NCBI RefSeq assembly: GCF_900496975.1
Contig: NZ_UFQC01000001.1
Location: 186,001 to 250,000, forward strand
Direction of reading: 5' to 3'
DNA: 64,000 nucleotides
From: Achromobacter veterisilvae
GTDB taxonomy: Bacteria > Pseudomonadota > Gammaproteobacteria > Burkholderiales > Burkholderiaceae_B
In this document: positions 61,579 through 64,000 of the stretch, piece by piece
How positions within the stretch are numbered: the first letter of the stretch is position 1
How the letters are laid out: each line of letters starts with the position of its first letter
The notes under the pieces: generated by a model
Told to the model about the DNA's origin: nothing
The model's input: only the letters and a program-made list of their open reading frames with translations
Database searches by the model: none
Program-made: the position numbers and the translations under genes

Positions 61579-62577
61579 CTACTCCGGCTTGATGCCGACG
61601 CGTTCGCCCACGTCCGCCCACAGCACGATCTGCTCCCGGACATAGCCGCCGAATTCCCCGACGGTCATGGACCGGTGCCGGGCGCCCTGGCGCGCCATGT
61701 TCTCCCGCATCGCCGGGTCGCCCATCACCTGAGACACCAGGCGGTTCATCTTGTCGACGATGGCCGGCGGCGTGCCCTTGGGCGCGGCCAGCCCGAACCA
61801 GTTCAGCACCTGATAGGACGGAAGACCCGCCTGGGCGAACGTCGGCACGTCGGGCAGCGTCGCCAGGCGGGCGTCGCCGCTGACGGCAAGCGCCCGCACG
61901 CGGCCGCCCTGCACCGGCGGGATGGCGGTGGGCGCGGCCGTGATCAGCACGTCGATCTGGCCGGCCATCACGTCCGCCAACGCCGCGCCCGCCCCGCGGT
62001 ACGGAATGTGCGTCAGCGAGATGCCCGCCGCGCTCTTGAACATTTCGGCCGCCAGGTGCGTCGAGCTGGCCTGGCCGCCCGAACCGTAGTTGAGCCTGCC
62101 GGGATGGGCCCGCGCATACGCGACAAGCTGCTCCATCGTGGTGAAAGGCGACTTTTCCGGCACCAGCAGCACCAGCGGTGTTTCGATGATCTCGCCGACG
62201 TGGATCAGGTCGTTCCGGTAGTCCCACGGCAGCTTTGCGAACTGCAGCGGCAGCATCGCATACGTGGTGTCGGTCACCAGAAAGGTGCTGCCGTCGGGCG
62301 CCGAACGCACCACTTCCTGCGTGGCGATCGTGCCGGACGCGCCGGTCTTGTTGTCGACGATGAATGTCTTGCCGGTCGCCTCGGACAGCTTCTGCGCGAC
62401 CTGGCGCGCGGCGTAGTCCGTTGTTCCTCCCGGTGAATACGGCACCACCAGCCGCACGGGTTTGTCGGGCCAGTCGGCCACGCCACCGGCGGCCTGAGCC
62501 GGCAGGCAGGCCATGCCGATCGCGGCGGCGGCCAGGATGCGCGGCAAGGCGCCGCCGCAATTGAAAAACGATGTCAT
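61579..62577 (-). CDS. Bug-family periplasmic substrate-binding protein
   Basis: Predicted 332-residue receptor with a signal peptide (ILAAAAIGMACLPAQAAG) and mature start DWPDKPVRLVVPYSPGGTTDYAARQVAQKLSE, then VDNKTGASGTIATQEV and ISLTHIPYRGAGAALADVMAGQIDVLI. It is the second of two Bug genes in tandem, 33 bases after the first, and is followed by the SMP-30-like gene. The two are clearly diverged, suggesting different ligands or a replaced receptor. Confidence 0.9.
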   Translation of the reverse strand: MTSFFNCGGALPRILAAAAIGMACLPAQAAGGVADWPDKPVRLVVPYSPGGTTDYAARQVAQKLSEATGKTFIVDNKTGASGTIATQEVVRSAPDGSTFLVTDTTYAMLPLQFAKLPWDYRNDLIHVGEIIETPLVLLVPEKSPFTTMEQLVAYARAHPGRLNYGSGGQASSTHLAAEMFKSAAGISLTHIPYRGAGAALADVMAGQIDVLITAAPTAIPPVQGGRVRALAVSGDARLATLPDVPTFAQAGLPSYQVLNWFGLAAPKGTPPAIVDKMNRLVSQVMGDPAMRENMARQGARHRSMTVGEFGGYVREQIVLWADVGERVGIKPE

Positions 62578-62610
62578 GAGAATGTCTCCTTCCGATTCCG
62601 GCCGGCCGCT

Positions 62611-63597
62611 TTAGGCAGCGGTCTGAATATTGGCCTCGCTGATGAGGCGGGCCCACTTTTTCTGTTCCTGCAGGATGTATTGCTGCGCCGACTCGGGCGC
62701 GCCGCCCATCGCGGTGCTGCCTTCGGCGGTGAACAGCGCCACCGTGGCAGGATCGGCCAGGACTTTCTCGACGACGCCATTGACCGCCAGGATCACGTCG
62801 CGGGGCGTTCCGGCGGGCGCCACCAGCGCCTTCCAATCCAGCGCCTCGAAGCCGTCGAAGCCGGACTCGGCCACGGTGGGGACATCGGGCAGGATGGGCA
62901 ACCGCGCCCTTGCCGTGACGGCCAAGGGGCGCAGCACTTTGCCCTTCAGCATTTCCTGGGCGGCCTGCGGCGTGGCGAACATATAGTCGGTGTTTTCGCC
63001 CAACAGGTCATTCAACGCCGGCGCGGCGCCGCGGTACGGCACGTTCAGCACTTGGAACTTCGCCTGGTACGCCAGCAGTTCGCCCGCCAGGTGGCCCACG
63101 GTGCCCGACCCGGCCAGCGCCTGCTTGATGGAGCCGGGAGCCGCGCGGGCATCGCGGATCAGGTCCGCCAAGGTGTTCCAGCGGGCGTTGGCCTTCACCA
63201 CCAGCACCACCGGCAGCGACGCGATCAGGGCGACCGCGGCAAAATCCTTGCCGGCATCGAAAGGCATCTTCGGCATCAAGGCGGGGTTGATCGCCAGATT
63301 GGAGGTCTGCCCCAGACCCAGCATGAGGCCGTCGGGCCTGGCCTTGGCGACATAGTCCAGGCCGATGTTGCCGCCTGCGCCCGGGCGGTTCTCGACCACG
63401 ACGGACCAGCCGGCCTCGCCGGTGATCTTGGCCGCGATGGCGCGAGCCACGGAATCCGTGCCTCCGCCCGGCGTGTAGGGAACGATCAAGCGGATGGGAC
63501 GGCTGTCGGGATAGCTTCCTGCGGTCTGCGCCCGCAGCGGCAACGCAGCCGCGCATAGGGCGGCGCCCAGGAACGAGCGGCGAGATAGAGCGATCAT
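62611..63597 (-). CDS. Bug-family periplasmic substrate-binding protein (Tat-type leader)
   Basis: Predicted 328-residue receptor. The leader has a twin-arginine motif (LSRRSFLGAALCAAALPLRAQ), unlike the Sec leader of its neighbour. The mature part begins YPDSRPIRLIVPYTPGGGTDSVARAIAAKI and includes VENRPGAGGNIGLDYVAKA and FQVLNVPYRGAAPALNDLLG. The start overlaps the CoA-transferase stop (ATGA). Confidence 0.9.
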   Translation of the reverse strand: MIALSRRSFLGAALCAAALPLRAQTAGSYPDSRPIRLIVPYTPGGGTDSVARAIAAKITGEAGWSVVVENRPGAGGNIGLDYVAKARPDGLMLGLGQTSNLAINPALMPKMPFDAGKDFAAVALIASLPVVLVVKANARWNTLADLIRDARAAPGSIKQALAGSGTVGHLAGELLAYQAKFQVLNVPYRGAAPALNDLLGENTDYMFATPQAAQEMLKGKVLRPLAVTARARLPILPDVPTVAESGFDGFEALDWKALVAPAGTPRDVILAVNGVVEKVLADPATVALFTAEGSTAMGGAPESAQQYILQEQKKWARLISEANIQTAA

Positions 63598-64000
63598 GAG
63601 GGTTTGTCTCCTTGTGTAATGTGCCTTGCCTTCAAGGCCGCGATTTCATCGTCGCGATAGCCGACGGCGCGCAGCAGCTCGTCGGTGTGTGCGCCCACGG
63701 CCGGCGGCTGCAGGCGGATGGGCGGCTGGACGCCGTCCAGTGTCAGCGGGGCCAATGGCACGCGCGTTTCCCGGCCATCCGGCAGCGTGACGGGCGCCAG
63801 CCCGCCCGTGGCCTTCAGGTGCGGATCGTCGAAGAGCTGTTCAGGGCGGGTGATGGGCGCGAACGGCAGGCCTTCTTGTTCGAAGCGCGCCGCCAACTCC
63901 GACGCGCGGTAGCCGGCCAGATGCGAACGCAGTTGCGGCATCAGCCAGTCGCGGGCCTGCACGCGGTCGTTATTGGTCTTCAGGCGCGGGTCCGTCAGCC
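63594..64000 (-). CDS. Class III (CaiB/BaiF) CoA-transferase, C-terminal part
   Basis: The last 135 or so codons of a gene that enters from the right edge (LTDPRLKTNNDRVQARDWLMPQL at the visible start, then FEQEGLPFAPITRPEQLFDDPHLKATGGLAPVTLPDG, ending near DDEIAALKARHITQGDKPS). This is the conserved C-terminal domain of family III CoA-transferases, which move CoA between organic acids. With two Bug receptors and an SMP-30-like hydrolase it forms a carboxylate catabolic operon of unknown substrate. Confidence 0.88.
   Translation of the reverse strand, partial: LTDPRLKTNNDRVQARDWLMPQLRSHLAGYRASELAARFEQEGLPFAPITRPEQLFDDPHLKATGGLAPVTLPDGRETRVPLAPLTLDGVQPPIRLQPPAVGAHTDELLRAVGYRDDEIAALKARHITQGDKPS

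Overview
The window is a GC-rich bacterial chromosome segment. It most resembles an Alcaligenaceae-type betaproteobacterium (Bordetella/Achromobacter relatives): it has three Bug-family periplasmic receptors, a narK1K2GHJI cluster and many accessory catabolic operons. No tRNA, rRNA, CRISPR array, transposase or phage gene was seen. The sequence opens inside an ECF sigma-factor gene and closes inside a class III CoA-transferase gene.

Left part (1-17.2 kb): accessory metabolism. A sugar-acid-type operon (IlvD/Edd dehydratase, RraA-like aldolase, Bug receptor) faces its likely GntR/FCD regulator across a perfect 16-bp palindrome. A five-gene operon (AhpD-like protein, acyl-CoA dehydrogenase-like protein, and a SsuABC/NrtABC-type ABC importer) is divergent from an AraC regulator. 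A sulfhydrylase/class V aminotransferase pair is divergent from an amino-acid ABC system whose two permeases are fused and whose ATPase is absent.

Centre (17.2-36.8 kb): one colinear minus-strand block for anaerobic nitrate respiration. In transcription order it holds narK1, narK2, narG, narH, narJ, narI, a parvulin-type isomerase, moaA, a beta-carbonic anhydrase, mobB, narX, narL, then ubiU, ubiV and ubiT for oxygen-independent ubiquinone synthesis. nnrS is divergent from narK1, and the shared region carries an FNR-like box and an NsrR-like box. GTGTC-N-GACAC palindromes occur as a nested 146-bp element plus a G13 tract before ubiU, and as four 82-bp tandem units before narG.

Right part (36.8-64 kb): metal, stress and anaerobic nucleotide functions. 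A Zur-like box precedes an alternative ribosomal protein L36, a flavoprotein ending in a cysteine-rich tail, and an ACR3/BASS-like membrane carrier; this is a candidate undescribed zinc-starvation operon. Then come an MdtABC-like RND pump, a ferritin-like protein/catalase operon, and a PepSY/DUF3325 iron pair that may use a CTG start. The class III ribonucleotide reductase follows. Its glycyl-radical domain is a separate 60-residue protein encoded between nrdD and nrdG, and the operon has FNR-like and paired NrdR-like boxes. The end carries a MocR regulator divergent from HMG-CoA reductase plus a TctA-like permease (probable mevalonate catabolism), then a CoA-transferase/Bug/Bug/SMP-30 operon.

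The strongest candidates for new biology are the split NrdD, the Zur-box L36/flavoprotein/carrier operon, and the nested palindromic element with a homopolymer tract beside the ubiUVT promoter.
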